Below, one piece after another: positions 7,336-14,909 of a stretch of DNA of 22,960 bases (its first letter is position 1; each line of letters starts with the position of its first letter). A model generated the notes under the pieces. That model had not been told where the DNA came from. It saw nothing but the letters and a program-made list of their open reading frames with translations, and did no database searches. A program made the position numbers and the translations under genes. Source of the DNA: an uncultured Duganella sp. (GTDB taxonomy: Bacteria; Pseudomonadota; Gammaproteobacteria; Burkholderiales; Burkholderiaceae); the NCBI GenBank assembly GCA_946482335.1, contig CAMLRG010000082.1, positions 1 through 22,960 on the forward strand, given 5' to 3'.

Positions 7336-10155
7336 GTGAAGCTACTCACTGCGATCATGCTCAGCGCTGGCATCCTGTCGCCAGCATTCGCCGCTGCCCC
7401 GGCCGCGCCAGCCACCGCGGCCGCTGCCAAGGCTGCCCCCGCCAAAGTGACCTCGGTTGAGGGGATTACCGAATACCGCCTGGCCAATGGCCTGCGTGTG
7501 CTGCTGTTTCCGGATGCGAGCAAGCCGACCCTGACCACCAACATCGTCTACATGGTCGGTTCGCGCCACGAGAACTATGGCGAGACCGGTATGGCCCACT
7601 TGCTGGAGCACCTGCTGTTCAAACCCACCGCCAACTTCGGCATCAAGAAGGGCACCAAGTCGCCGGTGGAAGTGCTGAACCAGATCGGCGGCCGCTTCAA
7701 CGGCACCACCTGGTATGACCGCACCAATTATTTCGCCACGTTCCCGGCCAACGACGACAACCTGAAGCAGATGCTGGCGCTGGAAGCCGACCGCATGGTC
7801 AATTCGCCGATCAGCCAGGACGACTTGTGGAACAACAAGACGCAGAAGGGCGAGATGACGGTGGTACGCAACGAGTTCGAAAGCGGCGAGAGCGACCCGT
7901 TCCGCGTCACGCTCGAGCGCACCATGGCGGTGGCCTTCGACTGGCACAATTACGGCAAGTCGACCATCGGGGCCCGCTCCGATATCGAAGGCGTAAGCGT
8001 CGACCGCCTGCGCGCCTTCTACAAACGCTATTACCAGCCGGACAATGCGATCCTGATGGTGGCGGGCCGCTTCGACGAAGCCAAGGTGCTGGCCCAGATC
8101 AACGACCTGTTCGGCAAGATTCCGAAGCCGACCCGCGTGCTGGCGCCGACCTATACTGCGGAGCCGACCCAGGACGGCGAACGTTCGGTCACCATCCGCC
8201 GCAGCGGCGGCACCCAGATCATGGTGGCTGGCTACCACGTGGCCCCGGCCAGCCATCCGGATGCGGCAGCCCTGCAGGTGCTGGGCAAGATCCTGGCCGA
8301 CGCACCGAGCGGCCGCCTGCACAAGGCGCTGGTGGATGCCAAGCTGGCGTCGAACGTGGCGGACATCGATTTCAACCAGATGGAACCAGGCTATCGCCTG
8401 TTCGGCGCCGTGGTGCCGAAAGACGGCCAGACCGCAGCGGTGGAAGAGGCGATGCTGAAGACACTGGAGGACATCAAGTCCAACCCGGTCACCGACGCTG
8501 AAGTGGCGCGCGCCAAGGCGGCGATCGCCAAAGAGGTCGACCTGATCCTCAACGACACCGCCCGCTTCACCATCGCGCTGACGTCGGCGCAAGCCGCCGG
8601 GGACTGGCGCCTGTTCCACCAGCGCCGCGACCAGGTCGAAAAAGTCGACGCTGCCGCAGTGCAGGCGGCGGCGGTCAAATACCTGAAACCGGCGAACCGT
8701 ACCCTGGCACGCTTCATCCCGACCGATGCGGCCGATCGCACCGAAGTGCCGAAGACGCCGGACATCGCCGCCCTGGTCAAGGATTACAAGGGCCGCGCGG
8801 CGATCGCGCAAGGCGAAGTGTTCGATCCAAGCCCCGACAACATCGAAAAGCGCACCCAGCGTTCGGCATTAGCCAACGGCATGAAGCTGGCGCTGCTGCC
8901 GAAGAGCACCAAGGGCGGCACCGTCAGCGCCACGGTCCAGCTGCGCATGGGCACCGCCGACAACCTGGCAGGCAAAGGCACCATCGGCGCCTTCACCGCG
9001 GCGCTGCTGATGGATGGCACCGAGCGCCTGTCGCGCCAGGAAGTCAAGGATGCCTTCGACAAGCTGAAGGCAAGCGTGAATGTCAACGGCAATGCGGAAG
9101 GCGTGAATGCCACCGTGACCACCACGCGCGAGAACCTGGCGGCGGCGTTGGACCTGTTGGCTGAATCGCTGATGAAGCCAGCCTTGACCGCCAAGGACTT
9201 CTCCGAGCGCCAGCGCGAATTCACCTCGCGCACCGAACAGCAGATGACCGAGCCGCAACCGCTGGCCGGCAATGCGCTGCAGCGCCTGACCGACGCTTTC
9301 CCGGCCGGCCACGTGCGCCATACCAAGACCTTGCCGGAGCAACTGGCCGCGGAAAAAGCCGTGACGCTGGACGAGGTGAAAGCCTTCCACAAAGCCTACT
9401 ATGGCGCCGGCAACGCCACCCTGGCCGTGGTTGGCGATTTCGATGCCGCCGCCGTGAAGGCGCAAGTGGGCAAGCTGTTCGGCAATTGGAAGGCGGAGCA
9501 GCCCTACGTGCGCATCGCCAGCGCCGTGAAGCCGGTGGCCGGCCAGGCCGTCTCGCTGGAGACGCCGGACAAGGCCAACTCGGTCCTGCTGGCGATCCAG
9601 CCGGTGCCGCTGAAGGACGACGCGGCGGTCTACCCGGCCCTGTTGATGGGTAATTACATGCTGGGCGGCGGTGCCTTGCGCAGCCGGCTGGCGGACCGCA
9701 TCCGCCAGAAGGAAGGCTTGTCGTATGGCGTCGGTTCGCAGCTGTCCGTGCCATCGCGCGATCCGGCCGGCATGTGGCTGGCATTCGCCATCAGCGCGCC
9801 GCAAAACACCGTCAAGGTGGAAGCCGCGCTGCGCGAAGAGCTGGACAAGGCGCTCAAGGATGGCTTCACCGACGCCGAGCTGGCCGATGCCAAGAAAGCC
9901 TGGCTGCAATCGCAGGAAGTCGGCCGTACCGCCGACGCCGGCCTGGCCGGCCGCCTGGCGGGCTACCTGAGCTTCGACCGCACCATGGCCTTTGACAAGG
10001 ACCTGGAAGCCAAGGTCGGCGCCCTGACGGTGGCCCAGGTCAACGAAGCCCTGCGTGCGCACCTGAAGCCTGCAGCGGTGTCGGTGATCAAGGCCGGCGA
10101 CTTCGCCAAGGCCGCCGCCGGTGCCGCCGGCGCCGCGCCGGCCTCCAAGCCATAG
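7336..10155 (+). CDS. Periplasmic M16-family zinc metallopeptidase, two fused units
   Basis: The 939-residue product begins with a GTG preceded by AGGAA, then a signal peptide (residues 1 to about 20, ending AFAAA) and an Ala/Pro-rich linker. The N-terminal M16 unit carries the inverted zinc motif HLLEH (H88, E91, H92). Its distal Glu lies in VVRNE (E180), with the supporting Glu E173 seven residues earlier, as in insulin-degrading enzymes. The second unit, from about residue 500, has lost HxxEH but keeps the Arg-Tyr region (LRSRLADRIRQKEGLSYGVGS). One active and one inactive half in a single chain is the usual layout of bacterial pitrilysin-like proteins, which clamp and degrade peptides. 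It should be active. The C-terminus is Ala-rich. A strong hairpin follows the stop. Confidence 0.95.
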   Translation: MKLLTAIMLSAGILSPAFAAAPAAPATAAAAKAAPAKVTSVEGITEYRLANGLRVLLFPDASKPTLTTNIVYMVGSRHENYGETGMAHLLEHLLFKPTANFGIKKGTKSPVEVLNQIGGRFNGTTWYDRTNYFATFPANDDNLKQMLALEADRMVNSPISQDDLWNNKTQKGEMTVVRNEFESGESDPFRVTLERTMAVAFDWHNYGKSTIGARSDIEGVSVDRLRAFYKRYYQPDNAILMVAGRFDEAKVLAQINDLFGKIPKPTRVLAPTYTAEPTQDGERSVTIRRSGGTQIMVAGYHVAPASHPDAAALQVLGKILADAPSGRLHKALVDAKLASNVADIDFNQMEPGYRLFGAVVPKDGQTAAVEEAMLKTLEDIKSNPVTDAEVARAKAAIAKEVDLILNDTARFTIALTSAQAAGDWRLFHQRRDQVEKVDAAAVQAAAVKYLKPANRTLARFIPTDAADRTEVPKTPDIAALVKDYKGRAAIAQGEVFDPSPDNIEKRTQRSALANGMKLALLPKSTKGGTVSATVQLRMGTADNLAGKGTIGAFTAALLMDGTERLSRQEVKDAFDKLKASVNVNGNAEGVNATVTTTRENLAAALDLLAESLMKPALTAKDFSERQREFTSRTEQQMTEPQPLAGNALQRLTDAFPAGHVRHTKTLPEQLAAEKAVTLDEVKAFHKAYYGAGNATLAVVGDFDAAAVKAQVGKLFGNWKAEQPYVRIASAVKPVAGQAVSLETPDKANSVLLAIQPVPLKDDAAVYPALLMGNYMLGGGALRSRLADRIRQKEGLSYGVGSQLSVPSRDPAGMWLAFAISAPQNTVKVEAALREELDKALKDGFTDAELADAKKAWLQSQEVGRTADAGLAGRLAGYLSFDRTMAFDKDLEAKVGALTVAQVNEALRAHLKPAAVSVIKAGDFAKAAAGAAGAAPASKP

Positions 10156-10163
10156 CACTGCGG

Positions 10164-10200
10164 CCCTTTCCTTGCCGGCGCTAACGCCGGTAAGGAAGGG
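10164..10200 (+). terminator. Hairpin after the M16 gene, probable terminator
   Basis: Nine bases after the stop, CCCTTTCCTTGCCGGCG pairs with CGCCGGTAAGGAAGGG across a CTAA loop, giving a 16-bp stem with one G-U pair and one bulge. The downstream T tract is poor (GATTTCC), so termination may be partial or the hairpin may protect the 3' end. Confidence 0.6.
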
Positions 10201-10224
10201 GATTTCCGGGCCAAATCTCGGCGG

Positions 10225-10245
10225 CCTGTCGGTAATTTTTACAGG
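10225..10245. promoter_or_regulatory. Dyad CCTGT-N11-ACAGG, possible enhancer-binding-protein site
   Basis: CCTGT at 10225-10229 is inverted as ACAGG at 10241-10245. The core TGT-N11-ACA resembles the dyads bound by Fis-type helix-turn-helix domains of NtrC-class activators. Its centre is about 97 bp upstream of the start site predicted for the sigma-54 promoter, a typical enhancer distance. Assignment to a specific activator such as PrsR is inference. Confidence 0.35.
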
Positions 10246-10306
10246 CATCGACACTAATAGCGGGATTCCGTTGTAAGCGATTGATTAATTTGTGTATCCA
10301 AATGCA

Positions 10307-10320
10307 GGCATTGTTTTTGC
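10307..10320 (+). promoter_or_regulatory. Sigma-54 (RpoN) -24/-12 promoter of the PEP-CTERM gene
   Basis: The sequence AGGCAT-TGTTT-TTGCT has the invariant GG (10307-10308) and GC (10319-10320) separated by exactly 10 bases, and matches the consensus TGGCAC-N5-TTGCA/T at 9 of 11 or so defined positions. Transcription would start near 10332, leaving a leader of about 23 nt that includes the GGAG ribosome site. PEP-CTERM genes in floc-forming betaproteobacteria are known to depend on RpoN and the PrsK/PrsR pair, which makes the match biologically sensible. Confidence 0.6.
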
Positions 10321-10354
10321 TTAATCGATGGTTCCATAACTAGGAGTGAAAATA

Positions 10355-11062
10355 ATGAATAACCTTCTTGCAAAAATTGGGCTGCAGGTGCGTAAAAAAT
10401 TGATGGCCGCAATGGGTGTATTGGTCGTTTCAATGGCTGGCCAAGCGACAGCGGCTGTCATTAGTTTCGATCCGAGCCCGGCCATTCTCGGACCGGCGAC
10501 CTACGGCACCTACTTTATCGACGGTGATTTTCACGTCGAGGCTTTTTGGTTCACCAATACGGGTACTGCAAGCTGGGGGACCGCTGGCGGCCATTACCAT
10601 ATGACCACGGACGGTGCGCATGGCAATATCGAGCGCCAGCATTTCAATACTTCCAGTCAGCTGCAAGGGTTTATGATCCGGCGCACGGATAATCAGGCTT
10701 TCAGCGTCGGTTCGCTCGATTATCGTGTTGCGGGCAATACCTCGATCCAGGGTTTTTCTCCAACGGATGTGCAGGTGCTGATCGCCGATAATGTCGCGCC
10801 TTCAGGTGCCGTTACTGACTGGTTCACCGCCCACAGTGCTGGCGGGATTACCGGGCTGTGGCAAACCCTGAACCTGTCGGGGCTAGGGAATGTCACCCAA
10901 GTCTTCATTTCAAGCAGCGCCAGTGTGGACTTCGACAATATTGAAGTTGGTGCGGCGGTGCCGACGGCCGTTCCTGCACCCGCAAGTCTGGCACTCATGG
11001 GTGTCGGCCTGCTCGGTTTTGTGGCCGCGCGCCGCAAGCCGGCAAAGGGCAAGGCCGCTTAA
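10355..11062 (+). CDS. PEP-CTERM sorting-domain exported protein
   Basis: The 235-residue product has an N-terminal signal peptide (about residues 1-33, core MAAMGVLVVSMAG, cleavage near ATAA). A beta-rich body of Gly/Ser/Thr/Asn-biased sequence follows. The C-terminal tripartite sorting signal is VPAPAS, then a hydrophobic helix LALMGVGLLGFVAA, then an RRK-rich tail. This is the PEP-CTERM signal, with PAP in place of PEP, recognised by an exosortase (EpsH/XrtA type) for surface or extracellular delivery. The exosortase is not in the window. The ATG at 10355 is preferred over the GTG at 10346 because GGAG at 10343-10346 is 8 nt from the ATG and overlaps the GTG. Codon use looks less GC-rich than in neighbours. 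The function of the body is unknown. Confidence 0.9.
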   Translation: MNNLLAKIGLQVRKKLMAAMGVLVVSMAGQATAAVISFDPSPAILGPATYGTYFIDGDFHVEAFWFTNTGTASWGTAGGHYHMTTDGAHGNIERQHFNTSSQLQGFMIRRTDNQAFSVGSLDYRVAGNTSIQGFSPTDVQVLIADNVAPSGAVTDWFTAHSAGGITGLWQTLNLSGLGNVTQVFISSSASVDFDNIEVGAAVPTAVPAPASLALMGVGLLGFVAARRKPAKGKAA

Positions 11063-11077
11063 AAAACCTGGCCAGCA

Positions 11078-11149
11078 AACGATAAACGCCGGCCACAGTG
11101 GTCGGCGTTTTCATTTTTTGCTCTTGGTGGCCCGGGGCGGGATCGAACC
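11078..11149. repeat. Left 72-bp direct repeat: terminator hairpin plus truncated tRNA 3' end
   Basis: This stretch aligns without gaps to 12763-12834, with about 8 mismatches in 72 positions. It contains a hairpin and, read on the minus strand, the T-loop (TTCGATC), 3' acceptor strand (CCGGGCC) and ACCA end of a tRNA. No D-arm, anticodon arm or 5' acceptor strand follows; instead the broken NmrA-like gene ends 13 bp further on. It is a tRNA fragment, not a tRNA gene. Confidence 0.75.
11084..11110 (+). terminator. Terminator of the PEP-CTERM gene
   Basis: AAACGCCGGCC pairs with GGTCGGCGTTT (one G-U pair), 21 bp after the stop, and is followed by TCATTTTTT. This is a strong intrinsic terminator, and the A-rich left flank also makes it usable in the opposite direction. 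It belongs to the left copy of the 72-bp repeat. Confidence 0.8.
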
Positions 11150-11154
11150 GCAGG
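11125..11154 (-). pseudogene. tRNA 3' fragment (T-arm and acceptor strand with CCA)
   Basis: On the minus strand the segment ends CCCCGGGCCACCA, identical to the 3' end of the intact tRNA-Phe at 12810-12885. The T-arm is altered (only four pairs of the 5-bp stem remain) and the remaining 50 nt of a tRNA are absent. It cannot fold into a tRNA. Confidence 0.6.
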
Positions 11155-11161
11155 CAGTTCA

Positions 11162-11733
11162 CTAGTGGCGCAGCGTTAACGCTTTCCTGAAGGTCGTAGT
11201 GTCTTCGAGGATCGATACCATGTAATCGGCCACGTCCGCGCGAGTCGCCGTCGACATGATATTCCACTGCAGGTCGGCCCCGGACTTCAAATCGCCGCAG
11301 GCCGGTTTGTTGGTCAGCGTCGCGGGACGAATCCGGCGCCGAACTGCCCGCTGCGGTAGCTTTCGCCGACGCTCACCGAGCTCTCGACGATGAGCCGCCG
11401 GCAGCCTTGCTGCATGGCTGCCAGAATGTTCCTGGTGCCTGCCGAGCATACCGGGACGCCGATTTGGCGCCTTCCGCGATCCTGTTTCGACTGCGGGATC
11501 ACACCCAGGGTGCACATCACCGCATCCGCCCCCTGGACCGCGCACGCCACCGAGACCGCATCCAAGGCATCGCCCTGGACGATCCTGAGGTTCCGGTGCG
11601 TCAAGTGGACGCGCTTCGGGTCGCGCACAAAGGCGGTGACAGCGTGGCGAGCCGCCAGTGCCGAACTAACGACAAGCCGGCCGGTCGACCCGCTTGCTCC
11701 AAAGATTACAACGTTCAACTGCTGCTTCGACAT
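11162..11733 (-). pseudogene. NmrA/SDR-like NAD(P)-binding protein gene, broken by frameshift and probable internal deletion
   Basis: The N-terminal part (frame 11733 down to a stop at 11314-11316, 139 residues) starts at an ATG with an AGGAG ribosome site. It carries the Rossmann motif GASGSTG at about residues 12-18 and family-typical segments through VSVGESYRSGQFGAGF. The C-terminal part lies in another frame (about 11329 down to the TAG at 11162), from RPATLTNKPACGDL to the end ALTLRH. The frames meet at about 11326-11331. Related NAD(P)H-binding proteins have roughly 30-40 residues between these segments, containing the conserved (V/I)RP approach, so a deletion that is not a multiple of three is the simplest explanation. 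The remaining 139-residue product would lack the substrate half. The gap 11734-11923 upstream holds its ribosome site and nothing else recognised. Confidence 0.75.
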
Positions 11734-11923
11734 AATGGATTGACTCCTTGGTTGGGAAGGGCGGCATCGTGCGTTGCCGCGTCTTCCGCTTAAGACGAGT
11801 CGGACCATCATTTTGTGACACCCGCGGTGTTGCCAAGCCGATACCAAGCAGCCCGCCGGGCTTGTTTGGTGGCTTATTCTGTAATGAGACCCAAGCATTT
11901 TCGCAATAGTCAGGGGGCAGGGG

Positions 11924-12742
11924 GTGGGGCAGAATGGCCGTCAAACCATGCCTGACGACAACGATATGTTTGCTGACGCAGTTACAAAGCCGCCTGCATT
12001 GCAACACCGATTTGCGCCCACCCATCCGGCCGACGGGGCACTGTTTCTCATCTATATCGCATTGATCTGGATCGGCATGGGCGTCGGCTTCGGCCGGGAA
12101 ATCGTGCGGCATATCGAGAGCGACGCCCCATCCTATCCGATGATCCTGCATGTGCACTCGGCCGTGTTCGTTACCTGGCTGGTGGCGTTTACCGCACAGA
12201 TCGTGTTCATCCGGTCTGCGAAACCAGCTTGGCACCGGCGCCTGGGCGTGGCGATGACGTTTGGCATCGGCGTGTTGGCCGTCGTCGGCCCCTTGACCGC
12301 GTACACGATTCATAACCTGAATTGGCCACGCACCGATGCGGCATTTTTCAGCGTCCAGTTGGGCGATATGCTTGGCTTCGTCGGCTTGAGCGTGGCGGCC
12401 ATCATTCTCCGCAAGCAGACGGCGGCGCATAAACGCTTGATGTTGCTGGCGATCCTTCAACTGAGCACGGCGGGCTTTTCTCGCTCGCTGGGCAGCTCCA
12501 TCGGTTCAGCCTACCCGTTCGGCTACTGGGGCCAGAGCTTCTGGGCCACCTTCCTGATCCTGCATTTGACCAACGACCTGCTCGCACTCGGCATCGGGAT
12601 CTACGATCTGCTGACGCGCGGACGCCTGCACTCCGCCTACGTGTTTGGTCTGGTCTGGAGTTTCGGTTGGCAAATCATCCATGTCAGCCTGTACCTGGCG
12701 CCGGCCTGGCTGCCTGTGGCGAAGTGGCTGCTGGGGCATTAA
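11924..12742 (+). CDS. Seven-helix membrane protein of unknown function (DUF2306-like in character)
   Basis: The product is up to 272 residues with about seven hydrophobic helices starting near residue 40. Notable features are a His pair in the second helix (LHVHSAVFVTWL), a basic HRRLG loop after it, further His residues in the last helices (ILHLTND, IIHVSLY) and an HKRL loop. The pattern of helix-embedded histidines followed by HRxLG resembles small haem- or quinone-handling membrane proteins and DUF2306-like families, but I cannot assign a function. The start is uncertain. The GTG at 11924 has an AGGGGG ribosome-site-like run; in-frame ATGs at 11948 and 11966 lack one. The gene sits alone between the broken NmrA-like gene and the tRNA-Phe terminator, inside the repeat-bounded segment. 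Confidence 0.75.
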   Translation: MGQNGRQTMPDDNDMFADAVTKPPALQHRFAPTHPADGALFLIYIALIWIGMGVGFGREIVRHIESDAPSYPMILHVHSAVFVTWLVAFTAQIVFIRSAKPAWHRRLGVAMTFGIGVLAVVGPLTAYTIHNLNWPRTDAAFFSVQLGDMLGFVGLSVAAIILRKQTAAHKRLMLLAILQLSTAGFSRSLGSSIGSAYPFGYWGQSFWATFLILHLTNDLLALGIGIYDLLTRGRLHSAYVFGLVWSFGWQIIHVSLYLAPAWLPVAKWLLGH

Positions 12743-12762
12743 GACACGAAATCGGCAGAAGA

Positions 12763-12809
12763 AACGAAAAACGCCGACCACAAGGGTCGGCGTTTTCACT
12801 TTTTATTCT

Positions 12810-12834
<25 letters not shown>
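12763..12834. repeat. Right 72-bp direct repeat: terminator hairpin plus 3' part of intact tRNA-Phe
   Basis: This is the second copy of the repeat at 11078-11149, same orientation and ungapped, with about 8 mismatches. Here the tRNA part is continuous with a complete tRNA-Phe, so this copy looks ancestral or functional and the left one is the remnant. Confidence 0.75.
12768..12796 (-). terminator. Bidirectional terminator between tRNA-Phe and the membrane-protein gene
   Basis: AAAACGCCGACC pairs perfectly with GGTCGGCGTTTT around a 5-nt loop. Read on the minus strand it follows the tRNA 3' end by about 14 nt and runs into TTTTTCGTTTC. Read on the plus strand it follows the membrane-protein stop and runs into TTTTCACTTTTT. 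It should terminate both converging transcripts. Confidence 0.85.
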
Positions 12835-12885
<51 letters not shown>

Positions 12886-12895
12886 AAGAGGCAGC

Positions 12896-12923
12896 ATTAT
12901 AGCAGGGATTCCTTGGTTTGCAA
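12896..12923 (-). promoter_or_regulatory. Sigma-70 promoter of tRNA-Phe
   Basis: On the minus strand TTGCAA (12918-12923) and a perfect TATAAT (12896-12901) are separated by 16 bp, with the -10 box 10 bp from the mature tRNA 5' end. This is a strong housekeeping promoter in exactly the place a tRNA gene needs one. Confidence 0.8.
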
Positions 12924-12948
12924 TAGCCTTTTTCCATTGAGGGAAAGC

Positions 12949-12954
12949 TATAAT
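12949..12954 (+). promoter_or_regulatory. -10 box in front of the UbiH-like gene
   Basis: A perfect TATAAT lies on the plus strand, diverging from the tRNA-Phe promoter. No clear -35 hexamer is found at 16-18 bp. Its usual start site would fall at about 12960-12962, on the ATG of the flavin hydroxylase gene itself, which would give a leaderless or nearly leaderless mRNA. Confidence 0.45.
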
Positions 12955-12960
12955 GGCCGG

Positions 12961-14166
12961 ATGAACAAGCCTTCGCATCACCATGTGCAGACCGCGGTCT
13001 GCATCGTCGGCAATGGCGCCATTGCCAAAACCGCGGCACTCGCGTTTGCCCAATCCGGGCTGAGCGTGACCTTGCTGGGGCCGCCACCGGGACCGGCCCG
13101 GGCCGATGAGGCGAGCTGGGATGTACGTGTGTTCGCCCTCAACCACACCGCCCAGCGCCTGCTCGACTCCCTGAAAGTGTGGGGCGCGATGGACCAGGCG
13201 CGTATCGCCGCGGTCGACGCCATGCTGGTCAACGGCGACGGCGACAAGGCGGGCGCCTTGAATTTCGACGCTTATGGCGCCCATACCGGCACCCTGTGCT
13301 GGATCGTGGAAGACCGCAACCTGAACCAGGCGCTCGATGCGGCGCTGCGCTTTGCCCAGAACGTGCATTTCGTGCACGGCAAGGCGGTCGCGCTGAAGCA
13401 TGACGAGCAAGGCGCCATCATCACGCTGGAAGACGGCTCCCATCTCGGCGCCTCCCTGGTGGTCGGTGCCGATGGCGCCCAGTCCTGGGTGCGCGGCCAG
13501 TGCGATATCGGCCTCGATTACCGCCCGTATAACCAGAGCGGCGTGGTATCGAACTTCGCCTGCGAGCTGCCGCACCATGGCGTCGCGCACCAGTGGTTCA
13601 CCGGGGAGCAGGGCATTGTGGCGCTATTGCCGCTGCCGGGGAACCAGGTCTCGCTGGTGTGGTCGGCGCCCGATATGCTGGCGGAAAGCCTGTGCCGTGA
13701 AGGCGCGGGCGCGCTGGCCGGACGGCTGGCCGCGTTTGCCCAGGAAAAACTGGGCACGCTCTCGCCGCTGCAGCCGGAAATCGTCAAGGCCTTCCCTTTG
13801 AAGCTGATGCGCCCCCATGCCATGGTGGCGCCGCGCGTGGCCCTGGTCGGCGACGCGGCCCACGTGGTGCATCCGCTGGCCGGCCATGGCATGAACCTGG
13901 GCTTCGGCGACGTGCAGGAGCTGGTCAAGGCCGTGGCCGGGCGCGAGGAACACCGCTCGATCGGCGACGACCGGGTCCTGGCGCGCTATGCCCGCGCCCG
14001 CAAGGAAGAAGTCAGCCTCATGTTGGCCGCAACGGACGGTTTGGAGCGCTTGTTCGGCACTGATCTCGAACCGGTGCGCGCAGTCCGCAATTTCGGGCTA
14101 AACTTGCTCGACAAATTGCCGGGCGTAAAGCGCCGGCTGATTTCACATGCCCTCGGAAAGCAGTAA
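12961..14166 (+). CDS. UbiH/Coq6-family FAD-dependent aromatic hydroxylase
   Basis: The 401-residue flavoprotein monooxygenase shows the three fingerprints of the ubiquinone-biosynthesis hydroxylase group. They are an N-terminal dinucleotide motif at residues 17-22 (GNGAIA, with Ala for the third Gly), the DG motif GADGA (169-173), and the GD motif VGDAAHVVHPLAGHGMNLG from residue 296. It should use FAD, NAD(P)H and O2 to hydroxylate a ring, plausibly in ubiquinone synthesis, but which carbon it targets is not readable. Length fits the family. The ATG at 12961 is preceded not by a well-spaced ribosome site but by a three-codon ORF (ATG at 12953, TGA overlapping the ATG) with GAGGG at 12939-12943. 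It heads a tight seven-gene run; dsbC follows after 11 bp. Confidence 0.92.
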   Translation: MNKPSHHHVQTAVCIVGNGAIAKTAALAFAQSGLSVTLLGPPPGPARADEASWDVRVFALNHTAQRLLDSLKVWGAMDQARIAAVDAMLVNGDGDKAGALNFDAYGAHTGTLCWIVEDRNLNQALDAALRFAQNVHFVHGKAVALKHDEQGAIITLEDGSHLGASLVVGADGAQSWVRGQCDIGLDYRPYNQSGVVSNFACELPHHGVAHQWFTGEQGIVALLPLPGNQVSLVWSAPDMLAESLCREGAGALAGRLAAFAQEKLGTLSPLQPEIVKAFPLKLMRPHAMVAPRVALVGDAAHVVHPLAGHGMNLGFGDVQELVKAVAGREEHRSIGDDRVLARYARARKEEVSLMLAATDGLERLFGTDLEPVRAVRNFGLNLLDKLPGVKRRLISHALGKQ

Positions 14167-14177
14167 TCGGAGACCCT

Positions 14178-14900
14178 ATGAATATGAGCAAACTGGCATT
14201 GGCGATGGCTTCGGTCATGCTGATGTCCTGTGCGGACGCGCAGAACGCAAAAGAAGAAGCCCAACTGCGCAAGGCCCTGGCGGAACGCCTGGGCGGCGTG
14301 AAGATCGATTCCATCAAGAAGACGCCATACGCAGACCTGTATGAAATCCGCGTCGGCGGCGATATCCGCTATACCGACAAGACCGGCAGCTACCTGGTGG
14401 TCGGCCACATCTTCGACCTGAAAACCTCGCAGGACCTGACCCAGGCCCGTATCGACGATATCAACAAGATCAATTTCGACGAATTGCCGAAAGAACTGGC
14501 GCTGAAGACCGTGAAAGGCAACGGCAAGCGCATGCTGGCAATCTTCGAAGACCCCAATTGCGGCTACTGCAAGCGCTTCCGCCAGACCACGCTGGCCAAT
14601 ATCGACAATGTGACGGTGTACACCTTCATGTACAACATCCTGTCGCCGGATTCGTTCACCAAATCGCAGAACATCTGGTGCGCGGCCGACCGCAACAAGG
14701 CCTGGGACGACTGGATGTTGCACGGCAAAGCCGCGCCAGTTGCGCCGAATGGCTGCAGCGCGCCGAATGACAAGGTGCTGGCGTTGGGCCAGAAAATGAA
14801 TATCAATGGCACGCCGGCCATCTTCTTCGCCGACGGCAGCCGAATTGCAGGAGCAGTCGATCAGCGTACCCTCGAAGCAAAGTTCGCCACCCTCAAATAA
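14178..14900 (+). CDS. dsbC: DsbC-type thiol:disulfide interchange protein (disulfide isomerase)
   Basis: The 240-residue exported protein has a signal sequence at residues 1 to about 21, an N-terminal dimerisation domain at about 22-95 (YEIRVGGDIRYTDKTGSYLVVGHIFDL) and a thioredoxin-fold domain from about 115. The active site is CGYC (C128, C131) in FEDPNCGYCKRF. A second structural Cys pair is C168/C193, and the cis-Pro loop is GTPAIFF (T212-P213), all as in E. coli DsbC. It should isomerise wrong disulfides in the periplasm, kept reduced by DsbD. The signal sequence ends LMSC at residues 15-18, lipobox-like except for Met at -2, so membrane anchoring is possible. The ribosome site GGAGA lies 5 nt before the ATG. 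The neighbouring exported molybdenum enzyme may be a client. Confidence 0.95.
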   Translation: MNMSKLALAMASVMLMSCADAQNAKEEAQLRKALAERLGGVKIDSIKKTPYADLYEIRVGGDIRYTDKTGSYLVVGHIFDLKTSQDLTQARIDDINKINFDELPKELALKTVKGNGKRMLAIFEDPNCGYCKRFRQTTLANIDNVTVYTFMYNILSPDSFTKSQNIWCAADRNKAWDDWMLHGKAAPVAPNGCSAPNDKVLALGQKMNINGTPAIFFADGSRIAGAVDQRTLEAKFATLK

Positions 14901-14909
14901 GGAGCTTGC

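Noticed and set aside
10346..10354. GTG start for the PEP-CTERM protein
   Set aside because: The GTG overlaps the GGAG ribosome site that is correctly spaced for the ATG at 10355.
11125..11200. A second complete tRNA gene in the left repeat
   Set aside because: Only the T-arm and 3' acceptor strand are present; no anticodon arm, D-arm or 5' acceptor strand can be found.
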